Assembly (NCBI GenBank): GCA_011330645.1
Contig: DRQB01000211.1
Coordinates: 1-6,105 of the forward strand
Source of the DNA: Campylobacterota bacterium
GTDB taxonomy: Bacteria > Campylobacterota > Campylobacteria > Campylobacterales > Sulfurovaceae
DNA length: 6,105 nt
Reading direction: 5' to 3'
Shown: positions 1 through 5,629 of the stretch, in pieces
Position numbering within the stretch: the first letter of the stretch is position 1
Layout of the letters: every line of letters starts with the position of its first letter
Notes under the pieces: generated by a model
Told to the model about the DNA's origin: nothing
Databases searched by the model: none
What the model saw: only the letters and a program-made list of their open reading frames with translations
Made by a program: the position numbers and the translations under genes

Positions 1-1
1 C

Positions 2-2446
2 ATCAAAGGTGAGAATGACTTTTATACGGTGACATTTTATGGAGAAAAGGACAATGTAGAGCGTCTTAAACAACTACAAATCATGCCTAATGTACGCTTG
101 GGTGACATTGCCGATATTGGGTGGAGTTATAAAAAACGTACCAGTGGCTACATCGGTAATGCAGATGAGGCCATTGCTCTAGCAGTACAACGTGCGCCAG
201 GGGGTAGTGTACTTGACGTAAGTAAAGCTGCACGCGCTGAGATGAAGAAGTTGGAAGTGAAATACCCTAACATTAAGTTTCAAATTGCCGATACGCAAAG
301 AGATTTGATAGAGCAAGCCAATGACAATATGCTCGAAGCGTTAAGAGATGCAGTGATTTATACACTCCTTGTAATTATGCTCTTTTTGGGTAACTTTAGA
401 GCTATCGTGGCAGCAGGGCTTTCTATCCCGATGGTGTTCTTCTCTACTATGGCGATTATCTGGCTTACAGGTGGGGAGTTGAACATTGTTATCTACACTG
501 CCATCATTTTGGCTTTGGGTATGTTGACCGATGATGCCGTGGTGGTACTGGAAAACATAGAACGACACCTTACGGAAGGACATGAGAGTCTTGAAGAAGC
601 CATCAAGAGTGGAACCAAAGAAGTGTTAAATCCAGTCTTTGCAGGTACCATAGCGACGATTGCTATTTTGTTCCCACTCATGTATGTAGGAGGTTTTCCT
701 GAGAAGATTTTTAAACCACTTATCGAGACGCTTATCATTGCACTGCTTGTGTCATGGTTTTTGTCGATTACGTTTATTCCACTGCTTTCCAAGTGGTTGT
801 ACAAAAACGGTATAGGTAAAACCAAAGTGGAAAATGCCTTTGAGTGGTTTTACCAAAATACCATTGGACGACTTGTAGCGCCTTATGTTGGGATTATCAA
901 ATTTTCTAACGGTAAGTTTTGGTTTGTCAGACGTATGATACTCACCATGGGTGTGATTGCTATTTTGGTATTTAGTCTTAAAAATATTATGCCTACCATC
1001 GGTAAAGACGCGATGCCACCTATGGATACAGGTATCATCAAAGCGCAGATTGCTTTTAGTTCTAACGAAACTGTGGACAGTGCAGAACACAAAGTCAAAC
1101 CTTTCCTCACATGGCTTGAGAAACAAAAATGGGTTAAGATGAGCTCTGTGGCATTTGGAACAGAACCCGGTGTATTGAGTCTTGGTTCAGGAAATCTTCC
1201 TGCTGAAGCGACCATTACTATCAATGCGGTGAACCGTTTTAAAAGAGAACAAACGATGTGGCAACTTGAAGATGTCATTCGCGATAAACTCTCACATATG
1301 GAAGGCTTGAAACGTAACGATGTGTATGATTTTGGGGCAACGGCTCTCTCGTCCATCAAAGCAACAGTAGATGTACGACTTAGCTCTCCCTATGTCGATG
1401 GCTTAGCCAATGCTTCTCATGAGGTAGCGCATGCCATCAAAGATGTGAAAGGACTGACTTCTGTGAGTACGAGTTGGGACAAAGACTTTATGGAGGTTTC
1501 ACTGGATATCGATGAAAACAAAGCACTCAGTTATGGACTCACACCGTACCAAATAGCGATGCAGCTACCTATCAAAGGGCAGGTAGTAGGGCTTAATGCC
1601 AACTTCCAGTCTATGAATACGCAGGTAGTCAGACTTTATTTGAAAGGAAAGTTCTCTAAAAACATAGAGACGTTAAGACTCTTGCCTATCTCTACCCCAC
1701 AAGGTGAGATACCGCTAAGTCAAGTGGCTACACTCAAACGGCACCTCACCTTTGCCAAAATAGAGCGTGACAAGATGCTCTATAGTGTTGATGTGAACGG
1801 ATACCGTGCAAAACGTCCAGTGACACACTTGACAGACGATACCGTAGCAGCACTCAAAGATGCGAACGTGACAGAGATACAGATAGACCAGACAGGTGAC
1901 ATTGCCCAAATCAATGACAGTTTCAAACGTATGGCAAAAGCCATAGGTTTGGGGGTGATTGTACTCATTATGACACTGATTGCGATTTACAAATCAGTTA
2001 GAATGGCATTTATTATGATTTTGGTACTGCCACTCTCGCTTATAGGGGCAGCATGGGGTATGTTACTCTTTGACAAGCCTAGCTGTATGCCAAGTCTCTT
2101 GGGTATCTTGTTACTCTTTGGGATTATCATCAAAAATGCCGTCTTGCTGATAGATTTTTATCAGGACTACAGAGGCAAAGGTGAGACACCTTTCCAAAGT
2201 GCTCAAGAGGCAGTACGTGTACGTTTCCGTCCAGTGATGATGACTGCCTTTGGTACCATCGCAGGGATGATTCCTATTGCATTAGAACAAGCAGTAGGGC
2301 TTGAACGTCTTTCACCATTGGCAGATGTGGCTATTGGTGGATTACTGGTAGGAACATTGCTGACATTGGTGTACATCCCGATGTATGCCTATATTTTTGA
2401 CAAGGACAATAAAAAGACAAATCCAATTAATGAGGTTATTTCATGA
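2..2446 (+). CDS. RND-family efflux transporter permease, 5'-truncated by window edge
   Basis: Inner-membrane proton-driven drug/solute pump of the AcrB-like (HAE) type. The frame is open from base 2, so 814 residues are visible; AcrB relatives have about 1,030-1,050, so roughly 230 N-terminal residues (TM1 and part of the first porter domain) are missing. Numbering from base 2: the end of porter domain 1 is at 1-110, TM2-TM6 at about 117-265, TM7 at 307-329, the second periplasmic porter/docking domain at about 335-640, and TM8-TM12 at 644-799. TM4 carries the proton-relay pair D177-D178 within LTDDAVVVLENIERH. TM10 carries the matching lysine K711 (IIIKNAVLLIDF), followed by the conserved RVRFRP stretch. 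The DD and KN signatures point to HAE rather than to CusA-type metal pumps, which have DAA in TM4. The substrate cannot be read from the sequence. The stop codon overlaps the start of the DUF4395 gene. The adaptor and TolC-like partners are presumably upstream, outside the window. Confidence 0.95.
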   Translation: MKGENDFYTVTFYGEKDNVERLKQLQIMPNVRLGDIADIGWSYKKRTSGYIGNADEAIALAVQRAPGGSVLDVSKAARAEMKKLEVKYPNIKFQIADTQRDLIEQANDNMLEALRDAVIYTLLVIMLFLGNFRAIVAAGLSIPMVFFSTMAIIWLTGGELNIVIYTAIILALGMLTDDAVVVLENIERHLTEGHESLEEAIKSGTKEVLNPVFAGTIATIAILFPLMYVGGFPEKIFKPLIETLIIALLVSWFLSITFIPLLSKWLYKNGIGKTKVENAFEWFYQNTIGRLVAPYVGIIKFSNGKFWFVRRMILTMGVIAILVFSLKNIMPTIGKDAMPPMDTGIIKAQIAFSSNETVDSAEHKVKPFLTWLEKQKWVKMSSVAFGTEPGVLSLGSGNLPAEATITINAVNRFKREQTMWQLEDVIRDKLSHMEGLKRNDVYDFGATALSSIKATVDVRLSSPYVDGLANASHEVAHAIKDVKGLTSVSTSWDKDFMEVSLDIDENKALSYGLTPYQIAMQLPIKGQVVGLNANFQSMNTQVVRLYLKGKFSKNIETLRLLPISTPQGEIPLSQVATLKRHLTFAKIERDKMLYSVDVNGYRAKRPVTHLTDDTVAALKDANVTEIQIDQTGDIAQINDSFKRMAKAIGLGVIVLIMTLIAIYKSVRMAFIMILVLPLSLIGAAWGMLLFDKPSCMPSLLGILLLFGIIIKNAVLLIDFYQDYRGKGETPFQSAQEAVRVRFRPVMMTAFGTIAGMIPIALEQAVGLERLSPLADVAIGGLLVGTLLTLVYIPMYAYIFDKDNKKTNPINEVIS

Positions 2447-3162
2447 ATGTAAAAGAATTTTTTGCTTATGGGGAGAAAGTTCCAGGCTATGAGGTCCGTG
2501 TTCTTAATGAACGTGAAGCAAGAGCAGCAGCAGCGATACTTTTTGTATGTGCATTTATAGGGCTTACCAATGGTGTGATGCTGGGTACAGCTATTTTTTC
2601 AGAGTATTTTGTGACTTTTTTTGCTATTGATTTCACCATAAGGGTGATACAACCACGTTATGCACCAAGCTTGCTACTGGGTCGCTTTTTTGTACGTAAT
2701 CAAACACCAGAGTATGTGGGTGCTGCACAAAAACGTTTTGCCTGGGCACTGGGGCTTATACTTGCATGGCCAATGTTTTATTATCTGGTAATAGATTTTC
2801 AACCTAACCCCATTAAAGTTCTGGTCTGTCTGATATGTATGGCATTGCTCTTTTTTGAAGCGGCATTTTCTATTTGTTTAGGATGTAAAATCTTCTCTTG
2901 GATAAAAAGAAAAGACCCTATGTATTGCCCAGGAGGTGTCTGTGAAATACAGGTAAAAGATCCTGTACAAAAATTTAATCCTGCACAATTTATTATTTTA
3001 CTTAGTACCGTAGGACTTATGTTATTTGGGAGTTATGAATACTTTACAAAACTAGAAGATAGAACAGTTTTTACAAAAAAGATGAAAAAACTCATGATGT
3101 CCAAAGCTGAGTTACAACATCTACAAGAGCTAAAAGCCCAAGAAGAATTTGATAACTTTTAA
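2443..3162 (+). CDS. DUF4395 domain membrane protein, coupled to the RND pump
   Basis: A 239-residue integral membrane protein. The ATG shares bases with the RND stop codon (ATGA), which implies translational coupling and co-expression. Hydrophobic segments lie at about 29-52, 54-69, 98-118, 124-148 and 181-200. A charged, helical, lysine- and glutamate-rich tail at about 203-237 is probably cytoplasmic and may form a short coiled coil. The middle matches DUF4395: a basic patch with R67 and R72, an RF turn (R81-F82), then a helix ending in C145-L-G-C148 followed by KIFSWIKRK. A second cysteine pair follows in the loop, C162-PGGV-C167. The four cysteines could form a disulfide or bind metal, but that is inference. 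The function of DUF4395 is not known to me. The protein is longer than minimal family members of about 140 residues because of its N-terminal extension, last membrane segment and tail. Confidence 0.8.
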   Translation: MNVKEFFAYGEKVPGYEVRVLNEREARAAAAILFVCAFIGLTNGVMLGTAIFSEYFVTFFAIDFTIRVIQPRYAPSLLLGRFFVRNQTPEYVGAAQKRFAWALGLILAWPMFYYLVIDFQPNPIKVLVCLICMALLFFEAAFSICLGCKIFSWIKRKDPMYCPGGVCEIQVKDPVQKFNPAQFIILLSTVGLMLFGSYEYFTKLEDRTVFTKKMKKLMMSKAELQHLQELKAQEEFDNF

Positions 3163-3166
3163 TAGT

Positions 3167-3211
3167 ATCTTTGAAGCACTCATTTTTAGAGTGCTTTGAA
3201 GATGATATTTT
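3167..3211 (+). terminator. Long hairpin terminator after the RND-DUF4395 pair
   Basis: A 15-bp stem pairs 3167-3181 (atctttgaagcactc) with 3189-3203 (gagtgctttgaagat), with two G-T wobbles and a 7-base loop. The T run that follows (3208-3211) is short and set off by four bases, so termination may be leaky. It starts four bases after the DUF4395 stop codon and separates that gene from the AhpD-like gene. Confidence 0.7.
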
Positions 3212-3238
3212 CATCTAAATGATTTTAAAGGATAACCA

Positions 3239-3598
3239 ATGGTACCAACATCAGAACAAGTAGAAGCAATGATGATAGAGAAAATGGGGGCTTTGCCTCA
3301 AAGTTTGAACAGTGCGAAAGCGATTGATCCTAGATTTTTAGTAGAACAGGCGATGAGCTCTAAGTTTAGTATTCAAGATGAAAAAAATCCATTTGATCCT
3401 AAAACATCTATGATGCTGGCACTGTCTGCATCTATTACAATAGGAAGCGAAGAGTGTATTATGGAACAGACAAGAATGCTTAAAAAAATGGGCATTAGCA
3501 AAGAAGAGCTGGCGTATATTGTCAAGATTGTCAAACACGCACAGGGTAGTGCAGTGATGGGTAATGCCAAAGCTGCATTTGATACTTTCGAGAGTTAA
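3239..3598 (+). CDS. Carboxymuconolactone decarboxylase / AhpD-like protein with degenerate CxxC
   Basis: A 119-residue soluble, all-helical protein. The start is supported by AAAGGAT at 3228-3233, about five bases before the ATG. Residues 56-117 fit the CMD/AhpD fold: a helix with LALSASITIG (60-69), the active-site turn, then KKMGISKEELAYIVKIVKHAQG (82-103) and a closing helix. Family members with peroxidase or disulfide-reductase activity carry CxxCxxxH at this turn. Here it reads S70-E-E-C73-I-M-E-Q77, so the first cysteine is serine and the histidine is glutamine, leaving only C73. Classical AhpD disulfide exchange therefore looks impossible. A retained role in binding, a one-cysteine redox reaction or another CMD activity is open. 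It sits between the RND-DUF4395 terminator and the rubrerythrin promoter, so it is probably monocistronic or fed by read-through; I found no convincing promoter in its short leader. Confidence 0.75.
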   Translation: MVPTSEQVEAMMIEKMGALPQSLNSAKAIDPRFLVEQAMSSKFSIQDEKNPFDPKTSMMLALSASITIGSEECIMEQTRMLKKMGISKEELAYIVKIVKHAQGSAVMGNAKAAFDTFES

Positions 3599-3633
3599 GA
3601 TATTATACTTTATATTTGTGTAATTACATTGGC

Positions 3634-3639
3634 TATAAT
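3634..3639 (+). promoter_or_regulatory. Sigma-70-type -10 box for the rubrerythrin operon
   Basis: A perfect TATAAT lies 31 bases before the rubrerythrin ATG, in the AT-rich gap of 72 bases after the AhpD-like gene. No good -35 hexamer is present at 16-18 bases (3611-3616 is TATATT). Campylobacterota vegetative promoters typically rely on the -10 box and upstream AT-rich DNA, which fits. Transcription would start near 3646. Confidence 0.6.
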
Positions 3640-3670
3640 AGTTAAGATATAAAATACAAAAGGATAAAAG

Positions 3671-4327
3671 ATGAGAAAACATGAAAGTTACAGATGTGAG
3701 TTGTGTGGAAATGTGGTAGAAGTACAGGAAGTTGGTGGCGGTGAGTTACACTGTTGTGGACAGGCTATGAATATGATAACTGTTGATCTTACTTTGGTGA
3801 ATTTACTTAAAGCTTTTGCGGGTGAGTCTCAGGCACGTAACAAATATGAATATTATGCAAAAGTAGCACAAAAAGAAGGCTACCGTGACATCGCAGCACA
3901 TTTTCAACGTGCGGCAAACAATGAAAAAGAACATGCAAAACTTGAACTGGCACTACATAACCGTATGAAAAATGCCAGTGAAGATTCATGGGGTGATACC
4001 CTTGCTAATCTGCAAGATGCTATCAATGGAGAGAGTTATGAAAACTTGACGATGTACCCTGACTTTGCAGCCATAGCCAAAGAAGAAGGACACAGTGAAG
4101 CAGCACGTCTCTTTAAGAACATTGGTCAAGTAGAAGTTGAACATGAGAAGATGTATAAAGAGTTGCTTGCGCGTCTGAGTGAAGGGCATGAGTTTGCAAG
4201 TGATGATGAAGAGGTATGGATATGTGAAGTGTGTGGACATGTACATTATGGTAAAAAAGCACCAGGTAAATGTCCTGTCTGTGGGCATCCACAAGAGTAT
4301 TTTTCACGTAAAGTTGAAACAAAGTAA
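3671..4327 (+). CDS. rrc: Desulforubrerythrin (desulforedoxin-rubrerythrin-rubredoxin), peroxide reductase
   Basis: A 218-residue cytoplasmic non-haem iron protein with three metal sites, the architecture described for the Campylobacter jejuni protein Rrc/desulforubrerythrin. Residues 1-36 form a desulforedoxin-like Fe(Cys)4 site: C9-x-x-C12 and C28-C29. Residues 40-170 are the four-helix diiron domain, with likely ligands E52 (GESQAR), E85-x-x-H88, E121, E124 and E155-x-x-H158, all aligning with the rubrerythrin pattern. Residues 181-213 are a C-terminal rubredoxin: C185-x-x-C188 and C201-x-x-C204. The family reduces hydrogen peroxide to water at the diiron site using electrons passed through the rubredoxin centres. 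All expected ligands are present, so it should be active. The start is fixed by AAAGGA at 3659-3664, six bases before the ATG, and by the complete N-terminal domain. It is the first gene of a tight three-gene cluster. The symbol follows the Campylobacter name. Confidence 0.93.
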   Translation: MRKHESYRCELCGNVVEVQEVGGGELHCCGQAMNMITVDLTLVNLLKAFAGESQARNKYEYYAKVAQKEGYRDIAAHFQRAANNEKEHAKLELALHNRMKNASEDSWGDTLANLQDAINGESYENLTMYPDFAAIAKEEGHSEAARLFKNIGQVEVEHEKMYKELLARLSEGHEFASDDEEVWICEVCGHVHYGKKAPGKCPVCGHPQEYFSRKVETK

Positions 4328-4333
4328 CTCTCG

Positions 4334-4651
4334 ATGCATAATGAAGCCTGCCATACGATGCATGAGGGTGAGATACTCAATGCCGATAAAACAGAGTATC
4401 CACTCTTTCATGCGGTTTTGTATGGAGACAAAATAAGTACAGAAAAGTTTTCCAAACGTCTGAGCTGTGCGATTAAGCATCTGCCTTTATGTGTAAAATT
4501 TACTTTTGAGTACGACACACTCAAAGCAGTTGAACAAGGCATAGTACAAGATCCAACACTCATATTGGACGGAGAGATATTTCTCGAAGGGCTTGTACAG
4601 GCTGAAACGATAACAGAGGCATTTGAAAGAGTGCTTGTAGAAAAGGAGTAG
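4334..4651 (+). CDS. Small thioredoxin-fold-like protein without CxxC
   Basis: A 105-residue soluble protein that I cannot assign to a named family. The C-terminal half resembles the last part of a thioredoxin fold: a GIVQDPTLILDGE stretch (69-81), where P74 sits at the position of the cis-proline before a beta strand, a G-x-x turn, then FLEGLVQAETITEAFERVL (83-101) as strand plus final helix. The usual CxxC is absent; the only cysteines are C6, C45 and C53. The N-terminus has a C6-H7-x-x-H10 cluster that may be chance. The start lies six bases after the rubrerythrin stop and lacks a clear ribosome binding site, so translation is probably coupled; an in-frame ATG at 4358 is the alternative. 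Only one base separates its stop from the channel gene. Co-transcription with rubrerythrin suggests a redox link, which is inference. Confidence 0.6.
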   Translation: MHNEACHTMHEGEILNADKTEYPLFHAVLYGDKISTEKFSKRLSCAIKHLPLCVKFTFEYDTLKAVEQGIVQDPTLILDGEIFLEGLVQAETITEAFERVLVEKE

Positions 4652-4652
4652 T

Positions 4653-5240
4653 ATGTTAACAAGATTTATGCAAAGAGAGAACCGTTTTATACACAGTGAG
4701 AAGATGGCTTTTCTACTCTTGCCAATGGTGTTGATACCATTATTTCTAGAACTGGCACTACATAGTATAAAACCAGAATGGTTTGCTTTGCATCGTGAAC
4801 AAATACTCATCGCAAATATTCTCTATATTGTCATTGCACGTTTTGCTATGCTTGACACGGCAGTCTATATTTTCAGTCGTAGCAAGAGTCATGTACACCT
4901 TGCGTTGGTACAAATTGTCCTGCTCTATCTGGAAGTAACAATCATTACTATTGTCTATTATGCAGCGGTATTTAACATATTTGATGTTTTTTCTCTTTTT
5001 CATTTGAGTGCACAGTTTAGCCCGGAAAACCTTACTGCTATTCATGCACATGGTTTTGTCACTTCTATGTATATCTCAACTGTAACCTTTACCACACTAG
5101 GTTCAGGAGACTGGATACCCCAGACACTTCCTGCAATGATTGCGGTTATCTCTGAAGTTATTTTGGGTGTGGTGCAGGGTGGTGTTTTTGTTGCTATCGT
5201 GATTTATGCACATCAGAACAAGGGGCGCAGTGAAAGATGA
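4653..5240 (+). CDS. Ion-channel family membrane protein (potassium-channel-like, variant filter)
   Basis: A 195-residue inner-membrane protein. Hydrophobic segments are at about 18-38, 50-74 and 82-110, followed by a pore loop and a last helix at 160-186. Residues 135-156 look like the pore helix and selectivity filter of the two-TM ion channel family (Ion_trans_2): FVTSMYISTVTF, then T147-T148-L149-G150-S151-G152-D153 and WIP. Potassium channels normally have T-x-G-Y-G-D; here the tyrosine is serine, so ion selectivity is uncertain. The inner helix contains the usual E-x-x-LG (168-172) and a possible glycine hinge. There is no cytoplasmic RCK/TrkA-type domain, so gating is not evident. AAAGGAG at 4642-4648 overlaps the end of the preceding gene and supports the ATG at 4653, one base after its stop; this is the third gene of the rubrerythrin operon. 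Confidence 0.75.
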   Translation: MLTRFMQRENRFIHSEKMAFLLLPMVLIPLFLELALHSIKPEWFALHREQILIANILYIVIARFAMLDTAVYIFSRSKSHVHLALVQIVLLYLEVTIITIVYYAAVFNIFDVFSLFHLSAQFSPENLTAIHAHGFVTSMYISTVTFTTLGSGDWIPQTLPAMIAVISEVILGVVQGGVFVAIVIYAHQNKGRSER

Positions 5241-5253
5241 AGCTAAATCGTAA

Positions 5254-5280
5254 TATATAGGAGATATTCTCTCTTATTTA
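5254..5280 (+). terminator. Possible weak hairpin after the channel gene
   Basis: An 11-base arm at 5254-5264 pairs with 5270-5280 around a five-base loop, with one mismatch and one G-T wobble. The strong part is only GAGA/TCTC plus a G-T pair, the rest is A-T, and no clear T run follows. It lies 13 bases after the channel stop and before the next promoter, so it may end the rubrerythrin operon, but the case is weak. Confidence 0.3.
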
Positions 5281-5293
5281 ATTCTAAGTAATT

Positions 5294-5299
5294 TATACT
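5294..5299 (+). promoter_or_regulatory. Likely -10 box for the DUF2892 gene
   Basis: TATACT, one mismatch from TATAAT, lies 32 bases before the chosen ATG at 5332 in strongly AT-rich DNA. No convincing -35 hexamer is visible, as at the other promoters here. A transcript would start near 5306. Confidence 0.4.
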
Positions 5300-5321
5300 A
5301 CAATATCTAAAATATTTATAT

Positions 5322-5325
5322 GGAG
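5322..5325 (+). promoter_or_regulatory. Ribosome binding site deciding the DUF2892 start
   Basis: GGAG lies six bases before the ATG at 5332. An in-frame ATG at 5320 overlaps this GGAG and has no Shine-Dalgarno sequence of its own, so 5332 is preferred. The four extra residues MEYV are therefore probably not translated. Confidence 0.75.
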
Positions 5326-5331
5326 TATGTT

Positions 5332-5520
5332 ATGGACGTAAATAAAATAAGAAAAGTATGTAGACCTATTAGAATTGTGGTTGGTTTAGCACTTATTGCC
5401 ACAGGTTTTATAACTGGGATTAAATGGTTCTATCTTGGTGTGATACCACTTATTGCTGGGCTTTCTAACTTTTGTCCACTTTGTATTATCACTAAAAAAT
5501 GTGATATCGAAACAAAATAA
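5332..5520 (+). CDS. DUF2892 / YgaP-type small membrane protein
   Basis: A 62-residue inner-membrane protein. The pattern is that of the YgaP-like transmembrane domain (DUF2892): a basic N-terminus with R7, R11 and R14, a first membrane helix at about 13-29 (IVVGLALIATGF), a short turn with KW (31-32), and a second helix at about 33-47 ending in GVIPLIAGLSNF. It closes with C48-P-L-C51 and a basic tail with C57. The family usually has C-P-L-Y at this point; here the tyrosine is a cysteine, giving a CxxC at the membrane edge. In YgaP this domain is fused to a rhodanese, but here it stands alone. Its exact role is unknown. It has its own promoter and terminator and so appears monocistronic. Confidence 0.8.
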   Translation: MDVNKIRKVCRPIRIVVGLALIATGFITGIKWFYLGVIPLIAGLSNFCPLCIITKKCDIETK

Positions 5521-5525
5521 ATTTT

Positions 5526-5548
5526 TGGAGAGAGTATCTCTCCATTTT
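5526..5548 (+). terminator. Rho-independent terminator after the DUF2892 gene
   Basis: A perfect 8-bp stem pairs TGGAGAGA (5526-5533) with TCTCTCCA (5537-5544) around the three-base loop GTA, followed directly by TTTT (5545-5548) and a pyrimidine-rich run to 5563. It starts five bases after the stop codon. Confidence 0.85.
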
Positions 5549-5586
5549 CCTCTCTTTTCTTTCAACATTTTTAAAAATTAATCAAG

Positions 5587-5592
5587 TATAAT
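5587..5592 (+). promoter_or_regulatory. Sigma-70-type -10 box for mgtE
   Basis: A perfect TATAAT lies 37 bases before the mgtE ATG, downstream of the DUF2892 terminator. The preceding DNA is AT-rich and includes the palindrome ATTTTTAAAAAT at 5567-5578, which could act as an upstream A/T element. No standard -35 box is visible. Start of transcription would be near 5599. I see no structured leader of riboswitch size: only about 30 bases separate it from the start codon. Confidence 0.55.
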
Positions 5593-5629
5593 TTCATCAA
5601 TATAAAAAACGATTATAAAGGGGTAAAAC

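Noticed and set aside
509..562. Possible classification of the pump as a CusA-type heavy-metal exporter
   Set aside because: TM4 has the T-D-D-A pair and TM10 has K-N, the arrangement of HAE-type proton-driven drug pumps; CusA relatives show DAA in TM4 and lack the TM10 lysine.
883..1359. A 158-codon open frame on the minus strand inside the RND gene, with several shorter ones nearby
   Set aside because: It lies wholly antisense to a strongly supported RND coding region, has no recognisable domain, and reads as a shadow of the true frame.
4179..4436. An 85-codon + strand frame crossing the rubrerythrin-thioredoxin-like junction
   Set aside because: It is out of frame with the rubredoxin domain, whose four cysteines are clearly coding, and its translation shows no family pattern.
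5320..5331. An earlier in-frame ATG for the DUF2892 gene
   Set aside because: The ATG overlaps the GGAG that is correctly spaced for the ATG at 5332, and no other ribosome binding site precedes it.
5545..5563. A 19-base pyrimidine run after the DUF2892 terminator
   Set aside because: It is best explained as the T-rich tail of the terminator in an AT-rich genome; no repeat or motif accompanies it.
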